From assembly GCA_964641455.1 (NCBI GenBank), contig CAZXLH010000001.1, positions 62,001 through 126,000 on the forward strand: DNA of 64,000 bases, read 5' to 3'. Made by a program: the position numbers and the translations under genes. Below the pieces are notes generated by a model that was given only the letters and a program-made list of their open reading frames with translations, was not told the origin of the DNA and made no database searches. Positions 52,199-61,864 of the stretch are shown piece by piece. This stretch comes from DTU015 sp964641455. GTDB taxonomy: Bacteria > Bacillota > Sulfobacillia > Fermentithermobacillales > Fermentithermobacillaceae. Each line of letters begins with the position of its first letter. The stretch's first letter is position 1.

Positions 52199-54120
52199 GG
52201 ATGTTCTACCTCCTCAGCCTGGTATGAACTTGAGTTTGCGGCCTGTATGCCCGCTTGTTTGGTATAAAGATCGGCGTAGCGGCCTCTTGCTTCCATAAGA
52301 GAAGCATGGGTTCCCCATTCGACGATGCCGCCGTTTTCAAGAACATAGATGCGTCCTGAGTTCACAATGGCCGAAAGCCTGTGGGCGATGGCTATCATTG
52401 TAACGTCTTCGAGAGATTCCAGGAGGCCTCCCAACACCTGATGTTCTATATCGTAGTCCATGGCGGACGTTGCTTCATCAAGGAGGAGCACTTTAGGTTT
52501 ACGCAAAACCGCACGTGCCAACGATAGGCGCTGGCGTTCTCCTCCGGAAAGCCTTCCTGCCATTTCGCCTACCGGAGTCTCGTAACCGTTAGGCAGCTCG
52601 CTGACGAAACCATCAGCACGGGAAATTTCTGCGGCGCGCATAACTTCTTCAATAAGAGTATCAGCCATTCCTATCGTAAGGTTGTCTTTAACTGAAAAAG
52701 GGAATAGGTACGTATCCTGGCTTACCTTCGCAAAGTGGAAACGCAGGCTTTCCAGAGACCATTTTCTGATATTATGGCCGCCTATGAGAATTGAGCCCTG
52801 CTCAGGCTCGTATTCGCCGAGAAGCAGCCTCAAAATGGTTGATTTGCCTGAACCGCTTGAGCCTGCAAACGCTATTTTCTCCCCTTGCTTCACTGTGAAG
52901 TTCACGTCTTTTAGGGCAGGAGTCTTACTCCCCGGGTACGAAAACGTCACATCTCGAAACTCCACAACCGGGGCGTGTTCAATAAACTCAAGAGATTCCC
53001 CGTCATCGCGTTCGGGAGGTATTTCGAGCACATCAAGAACCCGCTCTAAAGCAGCGGAATTGGATGCAATCTCCCCAAGGGTCCCGGGCAGTTGTTGCAT
53101 GGGGAAAGAAACGAAATTGAGAAGATTGATGAAAGCAAACAACACACCGAAACTTACCCGGCCTTTGAGCATCAAAATACCTCCTATGCCGAATACCAGG
53201 AGAAATGGCGTGAAAGATACAACGAAGCCCACTGAGGCGAGAAGAGCCGAAAAAGTATTCCTGCGCGTGTTTTTTTCGAGCCATAGCCTGTTATATGCGC
53301 AGAATCTTTCAGACAGGCTTTTTCCCAATCCGAATACCCTTGCAATCGAGGCGCCGGCTATGCTTTCTTCCATGACTATGTTAATCTCCCCCAACGCTTC
53401 TTGCGCCTCTTTGGAAAGGGCTGCCATAGGTTGGTTGAGTTTCCCAACCGCCATGAATATAAGGGGCGTACCGAATACAGCTACGATTGCCAGGAGCCAG
53501 TTTCTGTAGAACATATAGCACACAGCCAGTATTGCAGTGAGGCTTCCTGATATGAGTTTTAGCAGGTTATCTTGAAGCAGGGTTTGAACCAATCCCAGAT
53601 CGCTTGTGAGCCGTGAAAGAATTTGCCCTGAATGTTCCTGTGACATGTAAGATGCCTGTGCACGGCTGATTTTGTGTGCGGCCCGGGAATTGATTTTCGC
53701 CAAAGAAGAGTGCCCAAAGCGCCCTATTGATACCTTCTGTATGGTGATGAGAAGCACGGCTGCTGTTTCCAAAACTACGGTTGCAATGGCGGCCCATTTG
53801 AGTTTTTGTATATCTGCTGTAAGCATTGAGTCCATTAGCCGGGCAAAGAGGTCAGACTGAGCAACAGTGATGACAGACATTATGACTGCAGCCATGACCG
53901 CCAAAAACAGATACCGGTTAATGTTACCCGTCAACACAAGAGTTTTTTTCAGCAAGCGCCACGTTTTGCCCTTGTGGCTATTCTTGATCGCGTCCGCCTC
54001 GCCGGTTTGTTCGGCTTTGTGGTTTATCTTTTGCTCAGGTGTTCCGGTTCTATCGGCACCGGGTTCAAAGGTTTTGTTAGAAGATGGTTCAACCGAGGGC
54101 CGGTTAGCCGTACCTGTCAT
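52195..54120 (-). CDS. ABC exporter half-transporter (membrane + ATPase), first subunit
   Basis: A 641-aa partner of the exporter above. It carries an unusual hydrophilic N-terminal extension of about 60 residues rich in Thr, Glu and Lys before the six-helix membrane domain. The ATPase domain has Walker A GSSGSGKST, signature LSGGERQRLSLARA and VLLLDEATSAMDYD. The D-loop reads SAMD instead of the commoner SALD. First gene of a minus-strand operon; the promoter should lie in 54121-54240. ATG follows AAAGGCAGGA. Confidence 0.93.
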   Translation of the reverse strand: MTGTANRPSVEPSSNKTFEPGADRTGTPEQKINHKAEQTGEADAIKNSHKGKTWRLLKKTLVLTGNINRYLFLAVMAAVIMSVITVAQSDLFARLMDSMLTADIQKLKWAAIATVVLETAAVLLITIQKVSIGRFGHSSLAKINSRAAHKISRAQASYMSQEHSGQILSRLTSDLGLVQTLLQDNLLKLISGSLTAILAVCYMFYRNWLLAIVAVFGTPLIFMAVGKLNQPMAALSKEAQEALGEINIVMEESIAGASIARVFGLGKSLSERFCAYNRLWLEKNTRRNTFSALLASVGFVVSFTPFLLVFGIGGILMLKGRVSFGVLFAFINLLNFVSFPMQQLPGTLGEIASNSAALERVLDVLEIPPERDDGESLEFIEHAPVVEFRDVTFSYPGSKTPALKDVNFTVKQGEKIAFAGSSGSGKSTILRLLLGEYEPEQGSILIGGHNIRKWSLESLRFHFAKVSQDTYLFPFSVKDNLTIGMADTLIEEVMRAAEISRADGFVSELPNGYETPVGEMAGRLSGGERQRLSLARAVLRKPKVLLLDEATSAMDYDIEHQVLGGLLESLEDVTMIAIAHRLSAIVNSGRIYVLENGGIVEWGTHASLMEARGRYADLYTKQAGIQAANSSSYQAEEVEHP

Positions 54121-54381
54121 GTGCCATTCCTGCCTTTCGTCTGTGTTATGAGACTATTCGGGTAAGTGTGGCAAGTTTCCTTTATTTTGTATGATCTAAA
54201 GAGTTTTGGCTTTACGGGTTATTGATGGGTTGTCAGGTTTTAAGAAGGATTTTCCATAAAAATGGAGAATTGGGCTAATGATTTTGCAAATATGGGCAAA
54301 CCCCATTTTCCGTGCTGCCAACATAAGTTTTGCTTGATATGAAGGCTTAGAGCACTAATACGAGGAAAAGAGGAGTTTTTT

Positions 54382-55706
54382 GTGAAGAAGCGTAAGGATT
54401 TCATGTATAGTTTGGGGAGTTTCTCTTCGGCTATTTTGGGCCAGACAGTCACCACGTTCGCCATCTATTATTACGTTGATGTGTTGAGAGTTCCCACCAA
54501 AATGATAAGCTTGGTAATGTTTTGCTACGGAATCTGGAACGCAATAAACGATCCTTTGTTCGGCCAACTTTCAGACACAACCAGGACTAAATGGGGAAGG
54601 CGCGTACCGTACATTGCCGTATTCACGCTGCCGCTTTGTGTGTCTTTTGCTCTCTTATGGATGCCTCCTTACCCGGCAGGAGCCGAGAAATCGCTGTTTG
54701 TGTGGTATTTCATCATGATGTTTCTTTTTGATGGTTTCTTTACTGTCGTAGTGCTGAATTGGACTGCGCTTTTTCCTGAGATGTATCCTGAACTTGAGGA
54801 ACGGGCAAGGGTATCTGCTCTCAGGCAGGTGCTCGGTATTGTAGGGTTGATTTTTGGTGTCGCGCTGCCCCTTATTGTGGCCGAAAGATTTGGTTGGAAG
54901 GCTATGGGATTGCCTTTGGAGCTATGGGTTTGGTAACAATGTATGCTTCTTTGTACGGGGCAGAAGAACGGCCCGAGTTCGCTGAGGAAAAGAGTTTATC
55001 CTTTACAGAAGCGCTGAAACAAACTTACATGAACAAGTCATTTATCACTTATGTTGTTGCAGCGATGCTGATTCAATATACTTTCGTGGCGCTTCAGGCG
55101 GTTATTCCCTTTTATACAAAGTACGTACTCAACGCCACTGAATTTCAGAAAACCCTTTTCTTGGGAGCCTTATTCGTGATGGCGATTCCGTTTGCCCCTA
55201 TATGGGCAAAACTCATATCCAGGTTCGGAGCCAAAAAGTCTATGTTATATGCAGGAGCGTGGTACGCTGTGTGCCTTTTGCCGTTTTTGGCAGTTACTAA
55301 CTACGTTCATGCAGTAATTACAGCTGTTTTTCTGGCTTTTGGCCTGGCAGGGCTTTTAGTGCTTCTGGATATTTTCATTGCTGACATAGTAGACGAGGAT
55401 GAGGTAAGAACCGGGCTAAGGCGTGAGGGGATGTATTTTGGCGTAAACGGATTCATGATAAGGCTTGGAATTTCAATGAATGCAATTATCATGGGCAAAG
55501 TTCTCGATGCCTTTGGGTATAATCCTAACCTGGAAGTGCAGCCGGCCGGCGCTCTTACGGGAATGAAACTTTTGATGACTGTAGCGCCTATTTTGGCTAT
55601 GATTGCAGCTCTTTTGATCTTCAGGCACTATCCGCTGGAAGGGGAGAGATTGGCACAAGTTAAGGCTGAAATTGTGCAGAAAAGAAAGAAGCAGGCAGGG
55701 GACTAG
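54382..55706 (+). pseudogene. GPH-family sugar/cation symporter (MFS), frameshifted
   Basis: A 12-helix symporter of the glycoside-pentoside-hexuronide type split over two frames. The first part (GTG 54382 behind AGAGGAG, stop at 54936) gives the N-terminal half: SLGSFSSAILGQTVTTFAIYY, NDPLFGQLSDTTRTKWGRRVP. It should continue as MGIAFGAMGLVTMYASL, but that sequence lies in another frame, which runs to 55706 and carries the C-terminal half (VDEDEVRTGLRREGMYFGVNG). Adding one G to the GGG run at 54906-54908 would restore one chain of about 441 aa. This may be a sequencing error, a real lesion or phase variation. Likely substrate: the glycoside processed by the GH4 enzymes. Confidence 0.85.
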
Positions 55707-55735
55707 CTTCTTCTTGGATTCACGAAGCAGTCTGC

Positions 55736-55850
55736 GGGAACCTACCTTGCTTAAGAGCCTGGCTATTTGAGAACTTGCCTCAACTAGGGGCCTGGGTTAT
55801 TTGGCAACCTGCTTACTCGGAACTTGCCCTATCTTAAGGCGTTGTTAACC
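55736..55850. repeat. degenerate ~33-bp repeat after the symporter
   Basis: Two clear copies (55736-55768 and 55769-55802) share AACxTxCCT...GGCCTGGxTATTT spacing, followed by two shortened copies starting GGCAACCTGC and GGAACTTGCC. No gene is seen in 55707-55892. Confidence 0.5.
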
Positions 55851-55892
55851 TCAGAGGCCTGGAGTGCATCTTTGATTATGGCATTTTGCTTT

Positions 55893-57224
55893 TCACGGCT
55901 TTGACAAATAGGCCAGGCTTTCTTTATGGGCTTTTAAGTAATCTTCAAAGATACTCTTTGCAATGTCTCTGGAAGGTACAAGGGGATGACAAGCAAGTGC
56001 TGCCAATGCAGTATCGTAACACTCTTTTATGACGGCGCTGACTGTCAATTCTTCGTATGCCGAAACAGCTTGTATTAACCCGCGCACCTGAGTGGGCATT
56101 TTACCCATGGCCAGTGGATGAGCTCCTCGCGCATCAACCAAAGCCGGTACTTCAACTATCTTTTCGTAGGGAAGTTCAGGAAGTGCTCCGTGGTTAGGAA
56201 CGTTGGCAATAAACACCTGTCGTGTGTCATTTGCTATTGCCCCAAACATCCCAACCATCATGTCTGCATGCCATTTCCCGCCTCGTAGCACCTCAAAATG
56301 CTTTTGGCCGCGGGCTGCTTTGATATAATCATCAAGAATATCTTCTTCCATGTTGATTACTTGCTCAGCCCTTGTAAGTTCTGATTCAGACTGATGTTTG
56401 CAAATTTCATCAGTGAACCAGTAGTACTGCAGATACGGGGAAGGCATCATGCCGGTTTGCTTGAAGATTCGAAGGGTGTTTCTAAGTTCGGTTCTTACCT
56501 TAGGGTCCCTCAGGATTTCATCGCCAAACAAAGGTTCAAGTTTCTGTAAGGGTATATCCTGCAATGTTTCTCTGAGCTGTGGCAGTATGTCTACGCCTTT
56601 TAGAAAAACCTGCCTTGCCCATGCCAGGTGGTTAAGCCCGAAGTAATCAAAGAAAAGCTGTTCCGGGGGCACCTTAAGGAAAGCCGCAAGGGATTCTTGC
56701 ACTACCATAGGTTCATCGCAAATTGAGATGTGTTTTATGCTTGATGTTTTGCTTATGGCTTCGGCGACCAAACCTGTAGGGTTGGTGTAGTTAATCAACC
56801 ATGCCCTAGGGTTTTTCTGTTCGATTTCAGCGGCTATTTCCATCATAACCGGAATTGTCCTAAGAGCCATGCAAAAACCGCCCGGCCCGGTAGTTTCCTG
56901 CCCTATTACCCCGTATTTCACAGGAATGCTTTCGTCTATGTGCCTGGCTTCAAGCCCTCCGGCCCTGATTTGGCATATTATGAAGTCCATATGCTTGATG
57001 GCTTGTTCTCTGTTGGTTGTTAGAACCAGTTTGCATTGAGGCAACTCATTCTTGAGCATGCTTTTGACCACTGCACCTACGATATTGAGTTTTGCTTCGT
57101 CAATATCCATAAGTACCAATTGACTTAGGGGAACTTGTTTGGACTGCCTGATAAAACCTTGAACAAGCCCGGGTGTATAAGCGCTTCCGCCTCCTAATAC
57201 AGATACGCGAAATCCTTTTGACAC
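55893..57224 (-). CDS. GH4 family glycosidase, second copy
   Basis: A 443-aa GH4 enzyme, clearly related to but diverged from the copy at 48-49.3 kb. The NAD site is VSVLGGGSAYTPGLVQGF; GQETTGPGGFCMALRTIP is shared; the metal-ligand cysteine lies in SICDEPMV where the other copy has LCNVPIG, and the histidine in GLNHLAW is kept. The CDEP variant suggests a different substrate or anomer preference. GTG 57224 follows GAGGAGG at 7 nt. Convergent with the frameshifted symporter. Confidence 0.9.
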   Translation of the reverse strand: MSKGFRVSVLGGGSAYTPGLVQGFIRQSKQVPLSQLVLMDIDEAKLNIVGAVVKSMLKNELPQCKLVLTTNREQAIKHMDFIICQIRAGGLEARHIDESIPVKYGVIGQETTGPGGFCMALRTIPVMMEIAAEIEQKNPRAWLINYTNPTGLVAEAISKTSSIKHISICDEPMVVQESLAAFLKVPPEQLFFDYFGLNHLAWARQVFLKGVDILPQLRETLQDIPLQKLEPLFGDEILRDPKVRTELRNTLRIFKQTGMMPSPYLQYYWFTDEICKHQSESELTRAEQVINMEEDILDDYIKAARGQKHFEVLRGGKWHADMMVGMFGAIANDTRQVFIANVPNHGALPELPYEKIVEVPALVDARGAHPLAMGKMPTQVRGLIQAVSAYEELTVSAVIKECYDTALAALACHPLVPSRDIAKSIFEDYLKAHKESLAYLSKP

Positions 57225-57353
57225 AAGATAACCTCCTCTGCTGGTAATTCATTTCTCTCATAAATCAGCAATCCCTTCAAAAACCATACTTTTGATTTGC
57301 TTTCACGTGACGAAATCTTATGCCGGTGCTTTGCTAAGCATAACGGTATTTTC

Positions 57354-57383
57354 TTGACATCTTGAGCAAAGCCTAGCTACGAT
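57354..57383 (+). promoter_or_regulatory. candidate sigma-A promoter for mnmA
   Basis: TTGACA (57354-57359) and TACGAT (57378-57383), 18-nt spacer. An 8-bp inverted repeat, GCTTTGCT (57328-57335) and AGCAAAGC (57365-57372), brackets the -35 box and could be an operator for mnmA or for the divergent GH4 gene. Confidence 0.5.
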
Positions 57384-57491
57384 CAATATACTTGAACCAA
57401 GTAGGGGCAAGCCGGCTCTTTTATAGAGCGTTAAACTGAATTGTATAATAGTCTTGAAAACTCTTAGGTGTTACTGCGAAAGGTGGCGTTG

Positions 57492-58742
57492 GTGTTGCCA
57501 AAGCCCGTAGTTGGTGTGGCCATGTCGGGGGGAGTGGACAGTTCTCTTGCCTGTTTGCTCTTGGCCGAACAGGGTTTCGAGGTAATTGGGCTTACTATGG
57601 AGGCCTTGGATAATTCCTGTCTTGTAGATGGCCCTGCTGATAATCCTTGCTGCAGTTTTGAAATGATTGAGGATGCAATGAATATGTGCTCGGAACTTGG
57701 GATTCCTCATTACACAGTAAATCTGGTAGATCAATTTGAAGAAGAAGTAATAACTCCTTTTGTTGAAAGCTACGGCCGCGGCCGAACCCCTAATCCATGT
57801 CTTGTATGCAACGTCAGGTTCAAATTTGGCCATCTGTTACATAGGGCACGGGAGTTAGGCGCTGAGTATTTGGCAACCGGGCATTATGTACGGTCCGGAA
57901 AAATTTACGGGGACTCAAGAAGATTCATTGAGAATCATGTTCTGGCAGCAGGTAATGTAAACCAGGACAACTGTTGTATCGTACAATGGCCACAAAACGG
58001 GATAACAGGTTCGGACAGGTACCTTCTTGCCAAGGGAAAGGATCTCAAAAAAGATCAAAGTTATGCTCTCTACGGGCTTAGCCAGGATGTGCTACAGCAT
58101 GCAATGTTCCCGTTAGGAGATCTAACAAAACGCCGGGTGCGGGAAATAGCAAAGCAAAAAGGATTGGAAGTGGCCGAAAAACCGGATAGCCAGGAGATAT
58201 GTTTCGTGACTCAAGGGAACTACAGAGAATTTCTCAATAGGCGAAGTGTTAAGGCCAGGCCTGGGAATATTGTCGATACTTGTGGGAAAGTACTGGGCCG
58301 TCATAAGGGCATAGCGTTTTACACTATTGGCCAAAGAAAAGGGCTTGGCATTTCCGGCTCTCAGCCGCTGTATGTAGTTGATATTGATTTAGATGAGAAT
58401 CAAATAATAGTGGGCAAACGGGAAGAAGCCTACGCAGATGGTTGTTATGTTGAGGATTTGAACTTTGTCATGGTTAGCCGCCCGGATGCTTCGGTAAGGG
58501 GTACATGTATGGTTCGTTATCGAGGCAGAGAAGTTCCTGCAACTCTCATTCCAAATCCGGGAAACAACATTGGCTTATTGGAGGATAGGCCTGACCAAGG
58601 CTCTGGCGCAGGCAGACATGCAGATGTTGCGTTGGTTAAGTTTGACCAACCACAGTTTGCAGTGACGCCTGGACAGGCACTTGTACTTTATAAGGGTGAA
58701 TTTGTGTACGGTGGGGGAACTATTGTAAAGAGAACATGGTAG
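57492..58742 (+). CDS. mnmA: tRNA-specific 2-thiouridylase
   Basis: Thiolates U34 of tRNA-Lys, -Glu and -Gln. The PP-loop VGVAMSGGVDSS is at the N-terminus, the first catalytic cysteine is in TPNPCLVCNVRFKFG, and the second in SQEICFVTQGNYREFL. TIGQRKGLGI and the beta-barrel C-terminus follow. At 416 aa it is about 50 residues longer than usual, with an insertion after ATGHYVRSG (about 130-175) and a smaller one near 360-380. GTG 57492 is 5 nt after AAAGGTGG; GTG 57468 and TTG 57495 are alternatives. Confidence 0.94.
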   Translation: MLPKPVVGVAMSGGVDSSLACLLLAEQGFEVIGLTMEALDNSCLVDGPADNPCCSFEMIEDAMNMCSELGIPHYTVNLVDQFEEEVITPFVESYGRGRTPNPCLVCNVRFKFGHLLHRARELGAEYLATGHYVRSGKIYGDSRRFIENHVLAAGNVNQDNCCIVQWPQNGITGSDRYLLAKGKDLKKDQSYALYGLSQDVLQHAMFPLGDLTKRRVREIAKQKGLEVAEKPDSQEICFVTQGNYREFLNRRSVKARPGNIVDTCGKVLGRHKGIAFYTIGQRKGLGISGSQPLYVVDIDLDENQIIVGKREEAYADGCYVEDLNFVMVSRPDASVRGTCMVRYRGREVPATLIPNPGNNIGLLEDRPDQGSGAGRHADVALVKFDQPQFAVTPGQALVLYKGEFVYGGGTIVKRTW

Positions 58743-58873
58743 CACCGGCCTTCCTTAGTTGAAATCAGCGCCGAAATCATGTAACAATATATGGAAAGCC
58801 TGCAATATTTAGGCAGGAAAATGTTAGGATTTGGGCGAAGTAGAGATTATCAATTAGGAGGGGAGGTTCCCGT

Positions 58874-59503
58874 ATGTTTGTCAGAGACATAATGACCCCT
58901 AATCCTGTGAGCATTCGCCCTGACGCACTAATCCAAGAAGCTCTTAACATTATGATTGAAAACTCTTTTGAGGCAATTCCTATAAAAGAAAATGACAGGA
59001 TAACCGGAATACTCACAGATTGGGATATCTTGATCAATTCAGGCAGAAGCGGTTTTGGCCGTCATGTTGATTCCACTCAAGTGAGACAGATCATGACTAC
59101 AGATGTTGTTTCCGTAAATCCTGATGAAATAATTGAAATGGCTGCTTACCATATGTATTTTCATGATCTTGATGCGTTACCGGTTGTAGATAAAGAGGAT
59201 AACCTGGTGGGCATTGTAACCCAGTCAGATCTTTTTCGTGCGTTTGTCACTTTCATGGGGCTCAAGACCAAGGGTACGAGAATTACTCTTGATGTTGCCG
59301 ATAGGCCCGGGGTTCTTGCAGACATCACTCGGATTGTAAAAGAGGTGGGAATGTCTATAGCGAGTCTTTCCACCTTTGTTCCTTCGGAAAAAAAGAGGGG
59401 TAACGTGATTGTGAGGGTAAAGTCAGGCAATGCCAAGCCTCTGGTAAACAGGCTTGTGGAAAAAGGATATTGGGTAGTGCATGTCTCTCAGGTTTGGGAG
59501 TAG
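58874..59503 (+). CDS. CBS-pair plus ACT domain protein (AcuB-like)
   Basis: A 209-aa cytoplasmic sensor. CBS 1 is at about 1-58 (VRDIMTPNPVSIRPDA ... GILTDWDIL), CBS 2 at 68-130 (RQIMTTDVVSVNPDEI ... GIVTQSDLFRAF), and an ACT-like domain at 138-205 (TLDVADRPGVLADITRIV). CBS pairs bind adenine nucleotides and ACT domains bind amino acids. The architecture is that of AcuB-like proteins, but no acetoin or acetyl-CoA synthetase genes are near. ATG follows AGGAGGGGAGG. Target unknown. Confidence 0.88.
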   Translation: MFVRDIMTPNPVSIRPDALIQEALNIMIENSFEAIPIKENDRITGILTDWDILINSGRSGFGRHVDSTQVRQIMTTDVVSVNPDEIIEMAAYHMYFHDLDALPVVDKEDNLVGIVTQSDLFRAFVTFMGLKTKGTRITLDVADRPGVLADITRIVKEVGMSIASLSTFVPSEKKRGNVIVRVKSGNAKPLVNRLVEKGYWVVHVSQVWE

Positions 59504-59516
59504 GCGGAAAAGTACA

Positions 59517-59582
59517 GGGCAGACCCAAGAAGTCCCCCTACCTGTAATCGAACGTACCGTCGGCTGCGGGTCTGCCCATTTT
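59517..59582 (+). terminator. hairpin after the CBS-ACT gene, probable terminator
   Basis: Perfect 10-bp arms GGGCAGACCC (59517-59526) and GGGTCTGCCC (59568-59577) enclose 41 nt and are followed by ATTTTG. The long loop is unusual; a small structured RNA is not excluded. Confidence 0.55.
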
Positions 59583-59672
59583 GAGAATATGACCAAATGC
59601 TTGGACTATATGCTTGCAATTATCTCTAAGTTCAATATTTTTGCACGCCGTTTCAACACCTGAACATGCTTA

Positions 59673-60086
59673 TTATCCAAGCCCTCCTGCCAATAATGCT
59701 ATGAACGTTCTTGCATGTCCGTACTCATCGCCGGCTATGGATAAAAACAGGGTTTTTTGCTCCAAGGTAGTTGCCATCTGTGCGAATTCAGCATATTCAG
59801 CAATGGCTTCAAGTTCTCCCTGAAGCGCCCGTTCCAAATTGTGCCTGAAGTCATTTCTGTTCGGTAATACCCACGAAGGGTCTACTGCAGGAAAAGATAT
59901 AGTCATTTTGGTTGTCATCATGGCTGTCAATGTGCGTGCATGCCCATATTCGTCAGCTGCCATGCTGGAAAGAATCTGCGCAATCACAGCGTTTGGGGCA
60001 ACGCTGGCCAATTCATTGTAAAACCCTGCGGCCTCAAGTTCATCTTTTCTTGCCGCTTCAAGTTTTTCCTCCCAGTTATATCTCAA
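59673..60086 (-). CDS. ferritin-like di-iron family protein (rubrerythrin-type)
   Basis: A 137-aa four-helix bundle with two similar halves, each with an E-rich helix and a DEYGHA motif (LQGELEAIAEYAEF ... AGDEYGHART, and KDELEAAGFYNELA ... AADEYGHART). The paired ExxxE/ExxH-like residues fit a di-iron or metal site as in rubrerythrin-like proteins of anaerobes; no rubredoxin-type CxxC domain is present. TTG 60086 follows GGAGGG at 8 nt; the frame extends to 60137 without a ribosome binding site. May handle peroxide or iron; function is inference. Confidence 0.75.
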   Translation of the reverse strand: MRYNWEEKLEAARKDELEAAGFYNELASVAPNAVIAQILSSMAADEYGHARTLTAMMTTKMTISFPAVDPSWVLPNRNDFRHNLERALQGELEAIAEYAEFAQMATTLEQKTLFLSIAGDEYGHARTFIALLAGGLG

Positions 60087-60349
60087 GTTGGTTTCCCTCC
60101 AATCGAAAAAATTGAATTTTTCCAGACACACTTCCAAACATAATATGAAGCAACCGGCACTGTTGCTAAGGTAATAACATTCTTGGCGTTTCCCGAGGTT
60201 TCAGCCCCCTGATGTTGATGGTTTGGGTGCCCATGGGTTTGGTGGCAAAAGTATGAATTTGTTGGAGGAAAATATGATTACTACGGCGAAACCTTACGTG
60301 TCCGCAACAGTTATGGGTATGGCCTTAGAAATAACCGGGAGGGGTTCCA

Positions 60350-61786
60350 TTGGTGGCAGATGGTTACGATTTTTGTTTCGACCGTTCCAGGTTCGAGGCA
60401 TTTACTGAGAAACTAATGAAAGAGTATGAAGCCCCTGGCGTGTGTGTGGGCATAATTCATGATGGGAATGTGATCTATTCCAAAGGATTTGGAATGAGAG
60501 ATCTTGAGCGTAAACTCCCTGTAACACCGGATACAGTATTCGGAATTGCTTCAGTGTCAAAATCTTTTACCGCGTTGGCCATAATGCAACTTGCAGAGCG
60601 GGGGATGCTTTCAGTAGAGCATTCTGTGAAGAAGTATCTTCAGGATTTTGATCTTCCCGGCCCGTACAGTGAAAGTGCGCCTAAAGTGACGATTCATAAC
60701 TTGCTTACTCATACAGCGGGGATTCCGCCGCTTCCTTCTTTGACTTATGCCATTATAGAGAGCACTGAACCGGACAACGCAGACAAACATGCTGTTTCTC
60801 AATTTGATGTCGGCGGTGAGCAGCCCAGTGTCAAGAATTCCAAAGGCTTGCTGAAGTTCATTTCAAGCCATGATTACGATCTCCTAGGGGTGCCTGGTGA
60901 GTATGTCAGTTATTCAAACGATGCTTACGGCCTCCTTGGTACCATCATTGAATTGGTTTCAGGCAGAAAGTACGAAGAATACCTTCAAGATAACATTCTT
61001 AAGCCTTTGGGAATGAGCCATACTACAACCAGAGTTGACAAATTAAAACGGTTTGCTGAAGTGACGCGCCTTTACTATAAAGACAAGGACGACAAATTAT
61101 GTATGTCTCAACATTGGCAGGAGGCCCCGTCATTTACTGCTTGTGGCTTCCTTAAATCCAATGTACGGGACTTGTTGTCTTATGTTGATTTATATTTAAA
61201 GAGTGGAACCATAGGAGGCAACCGAATTGCATCACGTGAGAGTATCTCCAGGATGGTTACCCCCTATTACCCCTATATTTTGGACAGATGGTATGGTTAT
61301 GGCTTTAACATAAGGCCTGGTTATGCCGGGGTTACATTGATTCAACACAGCGGTTCGCTCAGAGGGGTTGCATCTAACATCGGGTATATTCCGGAAAAAT
61401 CAATTGGAGTGGTAGTGCTGTCAAACCTAACAGGGTTCCCTGCCGGCCGGGTGTGGCTGGGTGCCGTTAACTTGCTGTTGGGCCTGCCCATTGAACATCC
61501 TATTACAGAAAAGGAGATTTGCCCGCAACCTGTTTCCAGGCTCCTCAAATTTGTGGGCACTTACAGTTCAGGAGAAGGTGCCAATATTAAGATTATGCTA
61601 TCAGGTAATCAGCTTGAAGCCGAGATTGATTCCAAGGCCTATCCGGTACATACTACCGGTTGTGATATGGCAGTTGTTACGATAAGAGGGATTGAAAACC
61701 ACATCAGGTTCTTGTTCGATTCTTATGGAGATGTATGGGCTCTACGGTATGGGTCCAGAACTATTTTGAGGTCGCGAGATGAATAG
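60350..61786 (+). CDS. serine hydrolase, beta-lactamase / PBP4* family
   Basis: A 478-aa class-C-beta-lactamase-fold protein with no signal peptide. The active site is S68-V-S-K71 in GIASVSKSF, with Y-S-N in VSYSNDAYG and HSGS late in the chain as the KTG equivalent. After about residue 380 a beta-rich C-terminal domain (FVGTYSSGEGANIKIMLSGNQ) follows, as in PBP4*/PbpE and D-aminopeptidase-like esterases. The TTG start at 60350 is 5 nt after GGGAGGGG. Likely hydrolyses D-amino-acid peptides, esters or lactams; true beta-lactamase activity should not be assumed. Confidence 0.87.
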   Translation: MVADGYDFCFDRSRFEAFTEKLMKEYEAPGVCVGIIHDGNVIYSKGFGMRDLERKLPVTPDTVFGIASVSKSFTALAIMQLAERGMLSVEHSVKKYLQDFDLPGPYSESAPKVTIHNLLTHTAGIPPLPSLTYAIIESTEPDNADKHAVSQFDVGGEQPSVKNSKGLLKFISSHDYDLLGVPGEYVSYSNDAYGLLGTIIELVSGRKYEEYLQDNILKPLGMSHTTTRVDKLKRFAEVTRLYYKDKDDKLCMSQHWQEAPSFTACGFLKSNVRDLLSYVDLYLKSGTIGGNRIASRESISRMVTPYYPYILDRWYGYGFNIRPGYAGVTLIQHSGSLRGVASNIGYIPEKSIGVVVLSNLTGFPAGRVWLGAVNLLLGLPIEHPITEKEICPQPVSRLLKFVGTYSSGEGANIKIMLSGNQLEAEIDSKAYPVHTTGCDMAVVTIRGIENHIRFLFDSYGDVWALRYGSRTILRSRDE

Positions 61787-61864
61787 CAGAAGCGATGTGT
61801 AGCAACGACTAACATTGCGTAGTCATCGTGTTTCACAAATGTCATGGTTTGAGGGGGATGGTGG

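Noticed and set aside
59517..59577. tRNA gene, prompted by the GC-rich arms after the CBS-ACT gene
   Set aside because: The fold does not give D, anticodon and T arms, and no TTCGAAT-type T loop is present.
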